From Enterococcus columbae DSM 7374 = ATCC 51263 (GTDB lineage: Bacteria; Bacillota; Bacilli; Lactobacillales; Enterococcaceae): 38,574 bases of DNA. A program made the translations under genes and the position numbers. The stretch spans positions 756,199 to 794,772 of the forward strand of contig NZ_KE136347.1 in NCBI RefSeq assembly GCF_000406925.1, in the 5' to 3' direction. Under the pieces are notes generated by a model. That model was not told the DNA's origin. It saw only the letters and a program-made list of their open reading frames with translations, and made no database searches. Shown in pieces: positions 7,135 to 15,685 of the stretch (positions are counted from its first letter, which is position 1; the number at the start of each line of letters is the position of its first letter).

Positions 7135-7503
7135 TTATTTAAAGATTAACTGCCAAATAAGGCCAAAAATCAGCAACCAAATGACAATGACTGGTAGTAC
7201 ATAATACCACTTTTTCATCTGTTTTGTCGCAATTAAGGTCTTAGCCTGTTCCTTTGATTGCAGCCAAACTTCTTTTGGGATTAGTTTAATCGTCAGAACA
7301 ACTAATAACGGTAGCAAAATCAAATCATCCAAATAACCTAATACAGGAATGAAATCTGGAATCAAATCAATAGGCGATAAAGCATAAGCAACGGTTAGAA
7401 AAACCAATAGCTTAGCTAAAATCGGGGTGTTTTTTGACTTCATCGCCAAATATAACGCCGGTATATCTTCTTTCAGTTGCTTTGCACGTTTTTTTAAATT
7501 CAT
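7135..7503 (-). CDS. YkvA-like DUF1232 membrane protein
   Basis: A 122-aa protein with the DUF1232 core YALSPIDLIPDFIPVLGYLD (about residues 40-60) and a flanking hydrophobic helix LILLPLLVVLTIKLIP. A C-terminal transmembrane helix (VLPVIVIWLLIFGLIWQLIF) anchors it. DUF1232 proteins are small, widespread and of unknown function. The SD AAAGGTAG precedes the ATG. No partner gene is evident. Confidence 0.88.
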   Translation of the reverse strand: MNLKKRAKQLKEDIPALYLAMKSKNTPILAKLLVFLTVAYALSPIDLIPDFIPVLGYLDDLILLPLLVVLTIKLIPKEVWLQSKEQAKTLIATKQMKKWYYVLPVIVIWLLIFGLIWQLIFK

Positions 7504-7670
7504 TACAATCTACCTTTACGTCTTACTGGATGCTGTGTGATTATTTTTAAATTCGATGGTACATCTCTTTATAGATTAGATAAATACCCCCTAATTTGAT
7601 TAATGGGATGGTTATCCTCTCAGGTTAAATTTAGGTTGATCCCCCTTTTTTATAATCAAATACCCTTACG

Positions 7671-7922
7671 CTATTGTTTTTTATCTTTTTTGAGAATTTG
7701 CGCACCAATCACAGTACCTAAAAATTGACCGATACCTATACCTGCGCCTAGCCAATTCCAATCTAAAAACGCCATACTAAACAATGCACCCGTGAAAAAA
7801 CCAATCAATAGCCCCTCTACAATATAGCTAGATTTATTCTTTGTAGGATTAGCCTTCATATATTGGATACCAACAACCACTACAACTACTAAAAAAAGCC
7901 AACTAATTATTATCGTCGCCAT
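7671..7922 (-). CDS. Small hydrophobic membrane protein of unknown function
   Basis: An 83-aa protein with an N-terminal transmembrane helix (about 4-20, ISWLFLVVVVVVGIQYM) and two glycine-rich hydrophobic segments (IVEGLLIGFFTGALFSMAF and WLGAGIGIGQFLGTVIGAQ), ending in KKDKKQ. I chose the ATG at 7922 because GGGAG lies eight bases upstream; an upstream GTG overlaps that SD. I do not recognise the family. It stands alone, with its ends facing 170-bp gaps. Confidence 0.7.
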   Translation of the reverse strand: MATIIISWLFLVVVVVVGIQYMKANPTKNKSSYIVEGLLIGFFTGALFSMAFLDWNWLGAGIGIGQFLGTVIGAQILKKDKKQ

Positions 7923-8086
7923 CTCAATCACTCCCTAAATATAATTGTCCTCCTGCATCCTTTTCACCTCAACGTTTTCTTTCATTATACCAAAAACAAG
8001 ACAGGGCTAGAATGAGTAACACTAGCTTTTCCTAAAAATCAATGCTACAATATTGCAAGCACTTTGAATTAGAAAGGATATTAACT

Positions 8087-8740
8087 ATGGCAAAATTTTA
8101 TGCGGTGAAAAAAGGACGAAAAACAGGGATTTTTATGTCTTGGGCAGAATGTGAAGCACAGGTAAAAGGCTTTCCTGGGGCTATTTTCAAAAGCTTTACT
8201 ACCAGACAAGAGGCCCTTGCCTTTATCGATGGTACCCTTACAAGCCAACAGGTAAGTAATAACAGACCGACTGCTAAAGCTACTATTCAATCTACTACTC
8301 ATGCAACACTTCCTACACTAAAAACACCTTACGCCTTTGTTGATGGATCTTATAATTTAAAAACAAAGACTTATGGTTATGGTGGATTTTTACAAATCGA
8401 TGAAAAAACGCGGATTACCCTACAAGGCAAAGGAACAGATGAACAAAAAGCTAGCATGCGCAATGTAGCCGGTGAAATTGATGGGGCGATGGCCGCGGTA
8501 AAAACAGCCTTAGATCATGAACTTACAAATATTACCATTCTTTATGACTACCAAGGAATCGAAAGCTGGGTAACCGGTCATTGGCAAGCAAAAAACGACT
8601 TTACGCAACAATACCGTGATTTTATGCGTACCCTAATGCAGCAGATTCACGTTACCTTTGTTAAGGTTAAAGGACATAGTGGAATACCAGGTAATGAATT
8701 AGCTGACCAATTAGCCAAAGAAGCGGTTGGCGTGAAATAA
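8087..8740 (+). CDS. rnhA: Ribonuclease HI with N-terminal caulimovirus/viroplasmin-type domain
   Basis: A 217-aa protein. Residues 1-45 are the RNase H1 hybrid-binding fold (KFYAVKKGRKTGIFMSWAEC, VKGFPGAIFKSF). Residues about 78-217 are the RNase H catalytic domain with acidic residues in FVDGSYN, GEIDGAMAAVK, YDYQGI and GNELADQLAKEA. It degrades RNA in RNA-DNA hybrids. I chose the ATG at 8087 because AGAAAGGA lies upstream; a longer start at 8042 adds residues that do not resemble the family. A bidirectional terminator follows. Confidence 0.93.
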   Translation: MAKFYAVKKGRKTGIFMSWAECEAQVKGFPGAIFKSFTTRQEALAFIDGTLTSQQVSNNRPTAKATIQSTTHATLPTLKTPYAFVDGSYNLKTKTYGYGGFLQIDEKTRITLQGKGTDEQKASMRNVAGEIDGAMAAVKTALDHELTNITILYDYQGIESWVTGHWQAKNDFTQQYRDFMRTLMQQIHVTFVKVKGHSGIPGNELADQLAKEAVGVK

Positions 8741-8760
8741 AATATAAGTAAGAACGGAAA

Positions 8761-8805
8761 AAATCAGAGTCCAATGAATCAAATAGGTGACTCTGATTTT
8801 TATTT
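8761..8805. terminator. Bidirectional intrinsic terminator between rnhA and the Nudix gene
   Basis: Perfect arms AAATCAGAGTC (8761-8771) and GACTCTGATTT (8789-8799) have T-rich tracts on both strands (TTTTTATTTTT on plus, TTTTTTCCG on minus). It serves the convergent rnhA and Nudix genes. Confidence 0.85.
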
Positions 8806-8895
8806 TTATATTTACCTAGCTGAAAATATCAACGACCTTGGCCAATTTTTCTGAACCCTCTATCGATAAAACGGCAGCTTGCACACTCAGTTCAA

Positions 8896-9441
8896 TCAAA
8901 GTAAATGTTTTTCATCAATAATTTGCTTGGCGTATTTTAGTACAGGTAACTCTCGATTACTTACCAAACGACCAAACGGGGTTGACGTATTTTCCCCATA
9001 GAATTGCACTGCTTCATTATAACGACATTTTATAACGGAAAGTTGCAAATGATTTCGCTCCATTTCGGTTAACTGCCTCATACCTTGAGATAACATTTTA
9101 CACAGATAATAATGACTCACATTATGTCGCTTTAATAAATGATAATCATCCTCTACCTGCGCTAATTTACAAATAATCTCCACTTCTATTCCTAGTTCTT
9201 CTTTTAATTCTCGATTTAGCGCATGCATTTGGCTCTCACCCTGCTCAACACCACCACCCGAGGTTTCAATTGAATCTGATTTGCCAAATTCATCATCGCG
9301 AGAAACCCCCACAAAATAAAAAAAGCCTGCTTCATCAAAAACAATCGCGCGCACAATTTGGCGATGAGATTTAATTGAGGTGAAAGGCCACTCTGTATCT
9401 TTCAGTAACAAAGATAACTCCTCAACTTGAAATTTGCACAT
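8896..9441 (-). CDS. Nudix hydrolase
   Basis: A 181-aa protein with a complete Nudix box at residues 63-85 (Gly63, Glu69, and REUxEExGU as RELKEELGI). These residues coordinate Mg2+ for hydrolysis of nucleoside diphosphates linked to another moiety; the substrate cannot be read from sequence. The upstream part (SHRQIVRAIVFDEAGFFYF) is the usual first strand of the fold. It is monocistronic and convergent with rnhA. Confidence 0.92.
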   Translation of the reverse strand: MCKFQVEELSLLLKDTEWPFTSIKSHRQIVRAIVFDEAGFFYFVGVSRDDEFGKSDSIETSGGGVEQGESQMHALNRELKEELGIEVEIICKLAQVEDDYHLLKRHNVSHYYLCKMLSQGMRQLTEMERNHLQLSVIKCRYNEAVQFYGENTSTPFGRLVSNRELPVLKYAKQIIDEKHLL

Positions 9442-9620
9442 AATTTTTAACTCACCTATCTATCTTTCTTTACTTAGTAATCATAACTCTCTTTTGAAAC
9501 AACCATTCATCCGTCACAATCAATTGACAGTTTTTGTGCTCCATAACATAAATAATAGAATAGTTGTCTAACTTTTACCAGATTATAAATCATTGTCAAT
9601 CAATTTTCTCCATTTTTCTC

Positions 9621-9649
9621 TTGACCTAGATAAAACTTATAGCTATAAT
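9621..9649 (+). promoter_or_regulatory. Promoter of the MATE gene leader
   Basis: TTGACC (9621-9626), a 17-bp spacer and a consensus TATAAT (9644-9649). Transcription would start near 9656 and give a leader of about 165 nt before the MATE start. From 9442 to 9620 I see nothing further. Confidence 0.85.
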
Positions 9650-9691
9650 ACGTTTTTGCAGGTACCTGTTTGATCAAATAAAAATCAGTTA

Positions 9692-9790
9692 ATGCTAGTA
9701 TTACTAAGACTAAAACTAAAAAAACGAAATATAAAAGGCACTATTTATATAGCGATAAGTCCTATGGAATCCAAAATAAAGATTCCATAG
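9692..9790 (+). CDS. Possible 32-residue leader peptide of the MATE gene
   Basis: ATG to TAG, encoding MLVLLRLKLKKRNIKG and then a stretch ending KIKIP. The frame runs through the 5' arm and loop of the downstream terminator and stops inside its 3' arm, so a translating ribosome would melt the hairpin. Similar leader ORFs control several ribosome-targeting antibiotic resistance genes by stalling. Against it: no convincing SD precedes the ATG. Treat it as a candidate. Confidence 0.4.
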   Translation: MLVLLRLKLKKRNIKGTIYIAISPMESKIKIP

Positions 9791-9803
9791 GACTTATTTT
9801 TTT
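9755..9803 (+). terminator. Transcription attenuator directly upstream of the MATE gene
   Basis: A perfect 17-bp stem (9755-9771 and 9781-9797) with a 9-nt loop and a following T-run (9797-9803). It lies between the promoter at 9621 and the MATE SD at about 9808, so it can only reduce or regulate MATE transcription. No competing antiterminator helix was found in the leader by eye. Confidence 0.85.
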
Positions 9804-9820
9804 GAATTGGAGATGAGACT

Positions 9821-11185
9821 ATGCAACAAAAAAATGAAAACTATTGGTTATTCGATGCCCCAGTTAATCAAGCAATCTGGCACATGGCTATCCCTATGAT
9901 ACTTGGTATGTCAGTCAATATTATTTACAATATTACCGATACCTTTTTTATCGGCAAATTAAACAATACTTCTGCTCTCGCTGCTATCACTTTACTTTTA
10001 CCTTATACTACAGTTTTAATGGCCCTTGGTAATTTATTTGGCACCGGTGGCAGCACCTTGTTTGCACGACTACTAGGAACTAAAAACTTCGAAAAAGCCA
10101 AGCAAGCAGCAGCGACTTCGTTTTATCTATCCTTGTTTTTCGGATTACTCGCTACCATCGTAACCTTGATTTTTAATCAAAAAATCGCCTTATTGTTAGG
10201 CGGTGATGCCAATACAAGTCCGTTCGTTCAGCAATATACGTGCTACTATGGCATTGGCGCACCATTTGTAGTAGCTAATTTCACCCTAGAGCAGTTAATT
10301 CGTGGAAATGGTGACTCAATTGAATCCATGATTGGAATGGTAATTAGCGTTATGATTAATATTATTTTAGATCCAATCTTAATTTTCACTTGCCATCTCG
10401 GACTTAAAGGTGCAGCAATTGCTACCATTATTGGCAATATCAGCGCTGTCATCTACTATATCATTTGTATTACTAAAAAAGAGCACTTACTTTCACTGTC
10501 ATTAATAAAAATGCGTTTTAAAAAGCAACTGCTAACAGAAATTTTTACTGTAGGCTTTTCAGCTTTGCTGTTAGATTTGTTATTAATTTTATCAAGCCTG
10601 ATGTTTAATTTCTATGCCACAAAATACGGAGAAAATGTACTAGCTGGCTTTGGTATCTCACAAAAAATCGTCCAAATTGTTGATTTAATCGGTATGGGGC
10701 TCTACCTAGGTGTTATCCTCTTAATCGCTGTAGCTTATGGCTCTAAAAATTTCAAAAAGCTAAAATTAATTATTCGTCAAACAGCGACCTATCTTGGCAT
10801 AATTATCAGCTTATTATTCGTTATCCTATTTTTCACTAGACATTGGTTAATGCAATGTTTTACAAATCAAGCAGCAGTCATCCAAATAGGTGAAGTTATC
10901 CTAACCGTTCAATTATGCGCTACTTTTTTCGCTGCCGGTGCAGGGCTACTAACAGGGATCTTTCAAGCTGAAGGCAAAGGACTACCAGCTACAGTGATGT
11001 CTATTACTAGAGGGTGTATTCTTATTCCAGCCATTATGCTAGGAAATCATTTTTTTCAAGTTTATGGAGTCATTTTTTCATTGTTAGTAGCAGAGGCAAT
11101 TGCCTGCTTAACTGGCCTTATCCTATATCTTTTTCAGCCAATGAAGATTAACCAGCAACTGTCTGTAAAAAGCGAGGAAATTTAA
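9821..11185 (+). CDS. MATE-family multidrug/cation antiporter
   Basis: A 454-aa membrane protein with about 12 hydrophobic helices and MATE signatures: WHMAIPMILGMSVNIIYNIT with DTFFIGKL at the N-terminus, GNLFGTGGSTLFARLLG, and in the second half GFSALLLDLLLILSSLMFN and ILLIAVAYGS. It exports cationic drugs or metabolites using a Na+ or H+ gradient. The SD is GGAGATGAGACT. It is preceded by a promoter plus strong terminator, so expression is likely conditional. Downstream it shares a hairpin with the convergent HxlR gene. Confidence 0.93.
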   Translation: MQQKNENYWLFDAPVNQAIWHMAIPMILGMSVNIIYNITDTFFIGKLNNTSALAAITLLLPYTTVLMALGNLFGTGGSTLFARLLGTKNFEKAKQAAATSFYLSLFFGLLATIVTLIFNQKIALLLGGDANTSPFVQQYTCYYGIGAPFVVANFTLEQLIRGNGDSIESMIGMVISVMINIILDPILIFTCHLGLKGAAIATIIGNISAVIYYIICITKKEHLLSLSLIKMRFKKQLLTEIFTVGFSALLLDLLLILSSLMFNFYATKYGENVLAGFGISQKIVQIVDLIGMGLYLGVILLIAVAYGSKNFKKLKLIIRQTATYLGIIISLLFVILFFTRHWLMQCFTNQAAVIQIGEVILTVQLCATFFAAGAGLLTGIFQAEGKGLPATVMSITRGCILIPAIMLGNHFFQVYGVIFSLLVAEAIACLTGLILYLFQPMKINQQLSVKSEEI

Positions 11186-11212
11186 GTCTTTAGTCCATAA
11201 ATCAATATTATA

Positions 11213-11243
11213 AAACGGCTGACTAAAACAATAGCAGCCGTTT
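11213..11243. terminator. Terminator between the convergent MATE and HxlR genes
   Basis: Perfect 9-bp arms AAACGGCTG (11213-11221) and CAGCCGTTT (11235-11243). T-tracts are short on both strands, so efficiency is uncertain. Confidence 0.65.
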
Positions 11244-11257
11244 AACCTTTTGTTGCT

Positions 11258-11578
11258 TCACAGTGATTGGTAATATTCACCAAATTTTTCCATTGATTTT
11301 AAGACTTGTAATAGTTCTTTACCTAGATCAGTCATGCCATACTCAACTTTTGGTGGGTTGGTTCGATAATCTTTTCTAAAGACAATCCCATCATCGCATA
11401 ATTGTCGCAAGCTATCCGTCAATACCTTTTGCGAAATGCCATCAAGCGAGCGCTGCAATTCATTAAAGCGCCAATTTCTTTTCATCAAATTACGAATAAT
11501 TAATAATTTCCATTTACTACCAATTAAAGCCACCGTAGTCGCAATTGGGCAATCTGGTAATTCACTTTTGCGTTTCAT
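11258..11578 (-). CDS. HxlR-family (MarR-like) transcriptional regulator
   Basis: A 106-aa winged-helix protein: CPIATTVALIGSKWKLLIIR, then RFNELQRSLDGISQKVLTDS and VEYGMTDLGKELL. The N-terminal Cys (Cys10 in PDCPIATT) is conserved in many HxlR proteins that sense electrophiles or oxidants. The SD GAGGTGAATTAA fits the ATG at 11578. It is divergent from a small cupin gene and probably represses it through the palindrome at 11622-11647, possibly also itself. Confidence 0.93.
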   Translation of the reverse strand: MKRKSELPDCPIATTVALIGSKWKLLIIRNLMKRNWRFNELQRSLDGISQKVLTDSLRQLCDDGIVFRKDYRTNPPKVEYGMTDLGKELLQVLKSMEKFGEYYQSL

Positions 11579-11621
11579 TTAATTCACCTCAATAATCATC
11601 ATACTACAGATCATTTTTAGC

Positions 11622-11647
11622 GTACACACTTACAAAAAAGTGCGTAC
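11622..11647. promoter_or_regulatory. Probable HxlR operator in the divergent intergenic region
   Basis: Inverted repeat GTACACACTT (11622-11631) and AAGTGCGTAC (11638-11647), 10-6-10 with one mismatch. The cupin promoter probably lies just downstream (TATTAT at 11668-11673), so the palindrome's right arm would touch the -35 region, and it sits 44 bp upstream of the HxlR ATG. Confidence 0.65.
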
Positions 11648-11717
11648 TAGAAATAAACTGTATTCCGTATTATGCTCTTAGTTGTAAAGAATACTTAACA
11701 TACTGGAGGAAAAAATC

Positions 11718-12074
11718 ATGTCAAACTTTACAAAAACTACCATCACTGATGCACCAAGAACAGAACTACACGATGCGCTAAAACTGACTGGAGCTGAAAT
11801 TAGTATCAATACTTTACCAGCCAAAGCCTCTGTACCTTTTATTCATTATCACAAACAAAACGAAGAAATTTATGGGATCTTAGAGGGATCAGGAAAAGTG
11901 ATTCTTGACGGTGAAACGATTGCATTAACTAAAGGGGATTGGCTACGGATTGCCCCTGCTACTCATCGCCAATTTTTCGCAGCAGAAGATAGCGATCTTC
12001 GCTACATTTGTATCCAAGTAAAAGAAAACTCACTTGAAAACTTCACTGCTAGCGATGCAGAAATCATTCAATAG
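11718..12074 (+). CDS. Single-domain cupin protein
   Basis: A 118-aa cupin. Motif 1 appears as PFIHYHKQNEEIYGILEGSG (His and Glu ligands) and motif 2 as GDWLRIAPATHRQFFA. Small cupins of this kind include quercetinase-like and isomerase-like enzymes; the reaction is not identifiable. The SD GGAGGAAAAAATC is strong. The divergent HxlR gene and the shared palindrome suggest induction by a reactive electrophile. Confidence 0.88.
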   Translation: MSNFTKTTITDAPRTELHDALKLTGAEISINTLPAKASVPFIHYHKQNEEIYGILEGSGKVILDGETIALTKGDWLRIAPATHRQFFAAEDSDLRYICIQVKENSLENFTASDAEIIQ

Positions 12075-12095
12075 ACAACATAGATAGCTGAATTT

Positions 12096-12136
12096 TAGGA
12101 ATAATGGTTGACTATTTAGTTAGCTAATTATTCCTA
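12096..12136 (+). terminator. Hairpin after the cupin gene
   Basis: Perfect 10-bp arms TAGGAATAAT (12096-12105) and ATTATTCCTA (12127-12136). No T-run follows, so it may stabilise the mRNA 3' end rather than terminate. Confidence 0.45.
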
Positions 12137-12217
12137 TATCAGCGAATACTTACAAAAATTTTCCCTATTACCTCTATCAGATTAAGCATATACTAAATAC
12201 GATAAAAAGTTTTTATT

Positions 12218-13021
12218 TTAAGCTAAACAAATTGTTCGTGCATATTTCAGCTCTGAATCCTCCACAATCTGAATCCATCCTTTGGCAATATAATCCTCTA
12301 TCCGCTTAGCAAACCAATAATCTACTACACCAATTGGATAACAACCCATCATTTGACCAATTGCAAAGGCTTGTTTAACCGGTTTATGCGATATAAATTG
12401 CCACAAAATAAAATCATAAAAATCTTCATTTACACTCATTAATTGACCATTTACATTTGCACGTAAAGCTGTATTCGTCATAAGTAAATCCTGCCATTTT
12501 TCTTGATAGTATCGGATAACCTCTTTAGCAACAACCTCAGCCGAATTCAAGCAAGCTAAACAGCGCTCTGGACTGAGTTCGCCCCAGCTAACTAAATCAT
12601 AAGTAATGGACTTATCTACCATATATGTTGGTAAACTCACAATGGTTAATCGCTCTAAATCATCTGCTAACTCATTGCAAAGATGGTACAAGCCACATAA
12701 CGCGTAAGGAGCAGACGAAACCCATACACGCACCTCTTCACCTGATTGAACCAATTGCTTTAATTGCTGAAAATCCTTAACCGCCTTTTTATAATCTTTT
12801 TCAAATGACTGTATCAATGCCTGCTTCTGTTTAGGAAGATTTTGTGCGGATAATTGAACAACCAAATTTTGGCGATAACTACTTGCTATAGACTCTTTTA
12901 TGTTCCCTACATCTAGCCAAAAAGGCAAAACAAAAAAATTGGCTTTATCTGTAAACTTTGCTTCCATCAATCCACAAGCTTCACTCTCACTAAATACAAC
13001 CTCTAACATAATCGCTGTCAA
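12218..13021 (-). CDS. DUF1835/DUF3658 domain protein
   Basis: A 267-aa soluble protein. The N-terminal part (MLEVVFSESEACGLMEAK, EEVRVWVSSAPYALCGLYHL) resembles DUF1835, and the middle and C-terminal part (SWGELSPERC, the LRANVNGQLMSVNEDFYD stretch) resembles DUF3658. The pair is common in Bacilli; the function is unknown. The start is ambiguous: TTG at 13021 behind AGGAAGGTAG, or the in-frame ATG at 13009, which matches family N-termini better but sits far from the SD. It is a single gene. Confidence 0.75.
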   Translation of the reverse strand: MTAIMLEVVFSESEACGLMEAKFTDKANFFVLPFWLDVGNIKESIASSYRQNLVVQLSAQNLPKQKQALIQSFEKDYKKAVKDFQQLKQLVQSGEEVRVWVSSAPYALCGLYHLCNELADDLERLTIVSLPTYMVDKSITYDLVSWGELSPERCLACLNSAEVVAKEVIRYYQEKWQDLLMTNTALRANVNGQLMSVNEDFYDFILWQFISHKPVKQAFAIGQMMGCYPIGVVDYWFAKRIEDYIAKGWIQIVEDSELKYARTICLA

Positions 13022-13228
13022 CTACCTTCCTAGATAATCATTTCTTTATAGCTATTGCTCTCTTTATTATATCAGCTCCATTGATATAGGCTAATAGTCA
13101 GCTAAAAAACTTTTAAAAAAGACTATGCGCCTAAACTGGCAACATAGTCAATATCAAATCATACAAAATAACTCTTAAGTACATGAAGAATTTTTTAGAG
13201 CAAATTAGTAAATGGCATCAGCAAACTT

Positions 13229-13888
13229 TTAAAGATACTTACTAGCTTCTCTGATACTTAATTTTGCCAATTTTTCCTGATGATCGGCTAAAAATTGTCT
13301 CACCCATTCCGGATGTACCTTTGAATATTCACGTAACATCCAGCCAATTGCCTTATTAATAAAAAATTCATTCGTACCTAGACAATTTAAAATGATTTGC
13401 TCAAGTTGAGTAGGATTGGTTTTCGATTTAAAACGTAATTGATACAAAATTGCCACACGCTTAATCCAAATATTTTCTTCAAGCGACCAAGTGAGCATCA
13501 ACTCATCCACCCGAGAATCCATCATAGCAATATTCCCGACAACTTGTGAAAGAAAATCAACCGTATCCCACCATGATCTAGTCATTATAAATAATTTAAT
13601 TTGTGGGATATGTTCAAAATGAACAAACTTTTTCATCGCCAAAAGATAGTCATAGGCTAAATATTGAAATTCGCGATGCTCATCACCATAGCATTGCTCT
13701 AAAAAAGCCCAATCCACTGTTTTTGTCGCTTTTTCCGACTTTAAAAAAACTTTATAAAGATTTTTTCTATCCGCTGCAGCAATGCCATAAAAATGAAACT
13801 GATCTTTCATATACTTTGACATTGCTATTGCTCGTTCAGGATTGCTATGCGCTTCAAAAAGTTTTCTTAATGACCGGTATTTGTCCAT
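13229..13888 (-). CDS. AlkD-like DNA alkylation repair protein (HEAT-like glycosylase)
   Basis: A 219-aa all-helical protein of the AlkC/AlkD superfamily. The active-site signatures are RSWWDTVDFLSQ (the catalytic Trp/Asp region of AlkD) and NEFFINKAIGWMLREYSK. AlkD excises N3- and N7-alkylated purines without base flipping. I chose the ATG at 13888 because GAGGTGTGAG lies directly upstream; an ATG at 13900 would place that site in the gene. It is monocistronic. Confidence 0.9.
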   Translation of the reverse strand: MDKYRSLRKLFEAHSNPERAIAMSKYMKDQFHFYGIAAADRKNLYKVFLKSEKATKTVDWAFLEQCYGDEHREFQYLAYDYLLAMKKFVHFEHIPQIKLFIMTRSWWDTVDFLSQVVGNIAMMDSRVDELMLTWSLEENIWIKRVAILYQLRFKSKTNPTQLEQIILNCLGTNEFFINKAIGWMLREYSKVHPEWVRQFLADHQEKLAKLSIREASKYL

Positions 13889-14315
13889 CTCACACCTCAC
13901 AATGAAAAAATGCTATCCGTTTAAAGATCTGAATCAGCTTGCTTGTCAAATGAATGGAGTAACTGACTAAAGTATGCAGCCTGACCTGTAAAAATTTATT
14001 CTATCCATTCAAGAAAATATACCCAAAAACCTTTTACATGACTGTATTGGATGAAGTTTTACCTATTTCATATTTAAATCGAACTGAGGAACAGTATCTC
14101 AAAATGTACCATCCACATCACACAAACATCATCATATTATCGTCATCCAGGTTATAAAGAACAAAATGATATTGACTGGCCTCTGTTTTTCCACGGATAT
14201 CTAATAAATGCTCGGATATCTTTTCAAGAATTATGTTGTATAACCACCACGATAATCTTAACTATTTAAAATTAACTAAATATCTACTAATTTTTTTGAT
14301 ATCGATTTACTATAC
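13889..14315. other. Gene-free gap with possible coding debris
   Basis: On the plus strand around 14040-14240, short frames read YMTVLDEVLPISYLNRTEEQ and, after a shift, RHPGYKEQNDIDWPLFFHGY. They look protein-like but match no family I can name. They may be the debris of a lost gene. I see no RNA gene or strong terminator here. Confidence 0.3.
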
Positions 14316-15674
14316 TTATCTCTCTATCTCGAAATCCTCAACTGTAAGTTCCAAGAATGCTTCATTAGTAATTAACGAAAGACTTGCCAATCTATTTGCT
14401 TGGTTTGAATATGCTCGTTCAAAAAGATTCCTCATCTCTCGTCCGTTAGCAAAATTATCTGGTTTATTGATACACAATTCATGTAAATGTTTTATAAGTG
14501 CTTCACGTGCCTTTTCATCTAGATGTAAATCTGATTTCCTACATAAAGATTCAAAAATAGCGAACAATTCCTCTTGTGAATAATCCTCAAATAAAATACT
14601 TTTATTAAATCTTGATTTTAATCCTGGATTTGATTCAAGAAACTTAATCATCAAATCTGGATACCCTGCTACAATTACTATAAAACTATCTCTACGATCT
14701 TCCATAGCTTTCAAAAGTGTATCTATAGCTTCTTGACCAAAATCATTTCCACCTTTTGCAAGTGTGTAAGCTTCATCTATGAAGAGGATTCCACCCATTG
14801 CTTCATTTATCTTTTCTGTAGTCTTCAGCGCAGTTTGCCCAACATAACCAGCTACTAGACTTGCTCGATCTACCTCAACTAATTGTCCTTTTTCTAAAAC
14901 ATGTATTTGCTTATATATATTTGCTAGTAATCTAGCAACAGTTGTTTTACCTGTTCCTGGATTACCTAGAAATACAAGATGTTTTGAAACATCAGTCGTT
15001 TTAATACCTCTTTCCTCTTTCATTTTGTTTATCTTAATCAAATTGATTAGAGAATGCACTTCCTGTTTTACACTAGTTAGTCCAATTAAATCATCAAGTT
15101 GACTCAATAATTCTTCTAATGTATCTTCATGCTCAACTTTGCTTAGTTCTTTTATAACAGATTCTGTTTTACTACTTTTATCATCTTCTAGGGATATTTT
15201 TTTCTCTAATTGAGTTCTTTTTATATCATTAATAGGTTTATTTATCACACAATCGACAAAATAATGATTTATCTTCTGAATTAATTCAGAAAACGCCTGT
15301 GCATCAATGTCTTTTTTATCACTTGGACTAAATAAGTATGATTTTCCTATTTCCGTAATTGTCAAAAGATATAACGAACTTAACTTTACCGAACTTTCAT
15401 AAAATATTTCGTTATCAATGTATGCAATCATTTCTGTCGAACATGGAAATTCCCCAAATTTTTTAGAATCTAAGTGCCACTTCCTATCAAGATATGTTTT
15501 CTGAAAAAGCGCTATCCTATCTTCTGCATCATTACGTGATATCTTTTTTATAAAAGAACATATATCCCCAATGACAAGTTGTGTTAAAGAAAGTTTTTCA
15601 ATTGTTGGTACATTCTCTATTTGTTCGCACGCTGTAAGTAATTGGTCGATAGCATTTTTTACTTTAGTATTCAT
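14316..15674 (-). CDS. CbxX/CfxQ-type AAA+ ATPase, third gene of an unrecognised operon
   Basis: A 452-aa protein. Residues 1-175 are an alpha-helical region with no family I recognise. Residues about 185-450 are a CbxX/CfxQ (SpoVK/EccA-like) AAA+ module: DLIGLTSVKQEVHSLINLIK, Walker A GNPGTGKT (237-244), pore/sensor region GYVGQTALKT, Walker B ILFIDEA (296-302), and GLKSRFN with the Arg finger. Relatives remodel Rubisco or act in type VII secretion and sporulation. Here the ATPase follows two unknown genes (11-base gap to the second), so it probably remodels or loads a complex of those proteins. Confidence 0.88.
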   Translation of the reverse strand: MNTKVKNAIDQLLTACEQIENVPTIEKLSLTQLVIGDICSFIKKISRNDAEDRIALFQKTYLDRKWHLDSKKFGEFPCSTEMIAYIDNEIFYESSVKLSSLYLLTITEIGKSYLFSPSDKKDIDAQAFSELIQKINHYFVDCVINKPINDIKRTQLEKKISLEDDKSSKTESVIKELSKVEHEDTLEELLSQLDDLIGLTSVKQEVHSLINLIKINKMKEERGIKTTDVSKHLVFLGNPGTGKTTVARLLANIYKQIHVLEKGQLVEVDRASLVAGYVGQTALKTTEKINEAMGGILFIDEAYTLAKGGNDFGQEAIDTLLKAMEDRRDSFIVIVAGYPDLMIKFLESNPGLKSRFNKSILFEDYSQEELFAIFESLCRKSDLHLDEKAREALIKHLHELCINKPDNFANGREMRNLFERAYSNQANRLASLSLITNEAFLELTVEDFEIER

Positions 15675-15685
15675 TAGTCCTCTCC

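Noticed and set aside
13603-13905. 100-codon plus-strand reading frame
   Set aside because: Entirely antisense to the AlkD-like gene.
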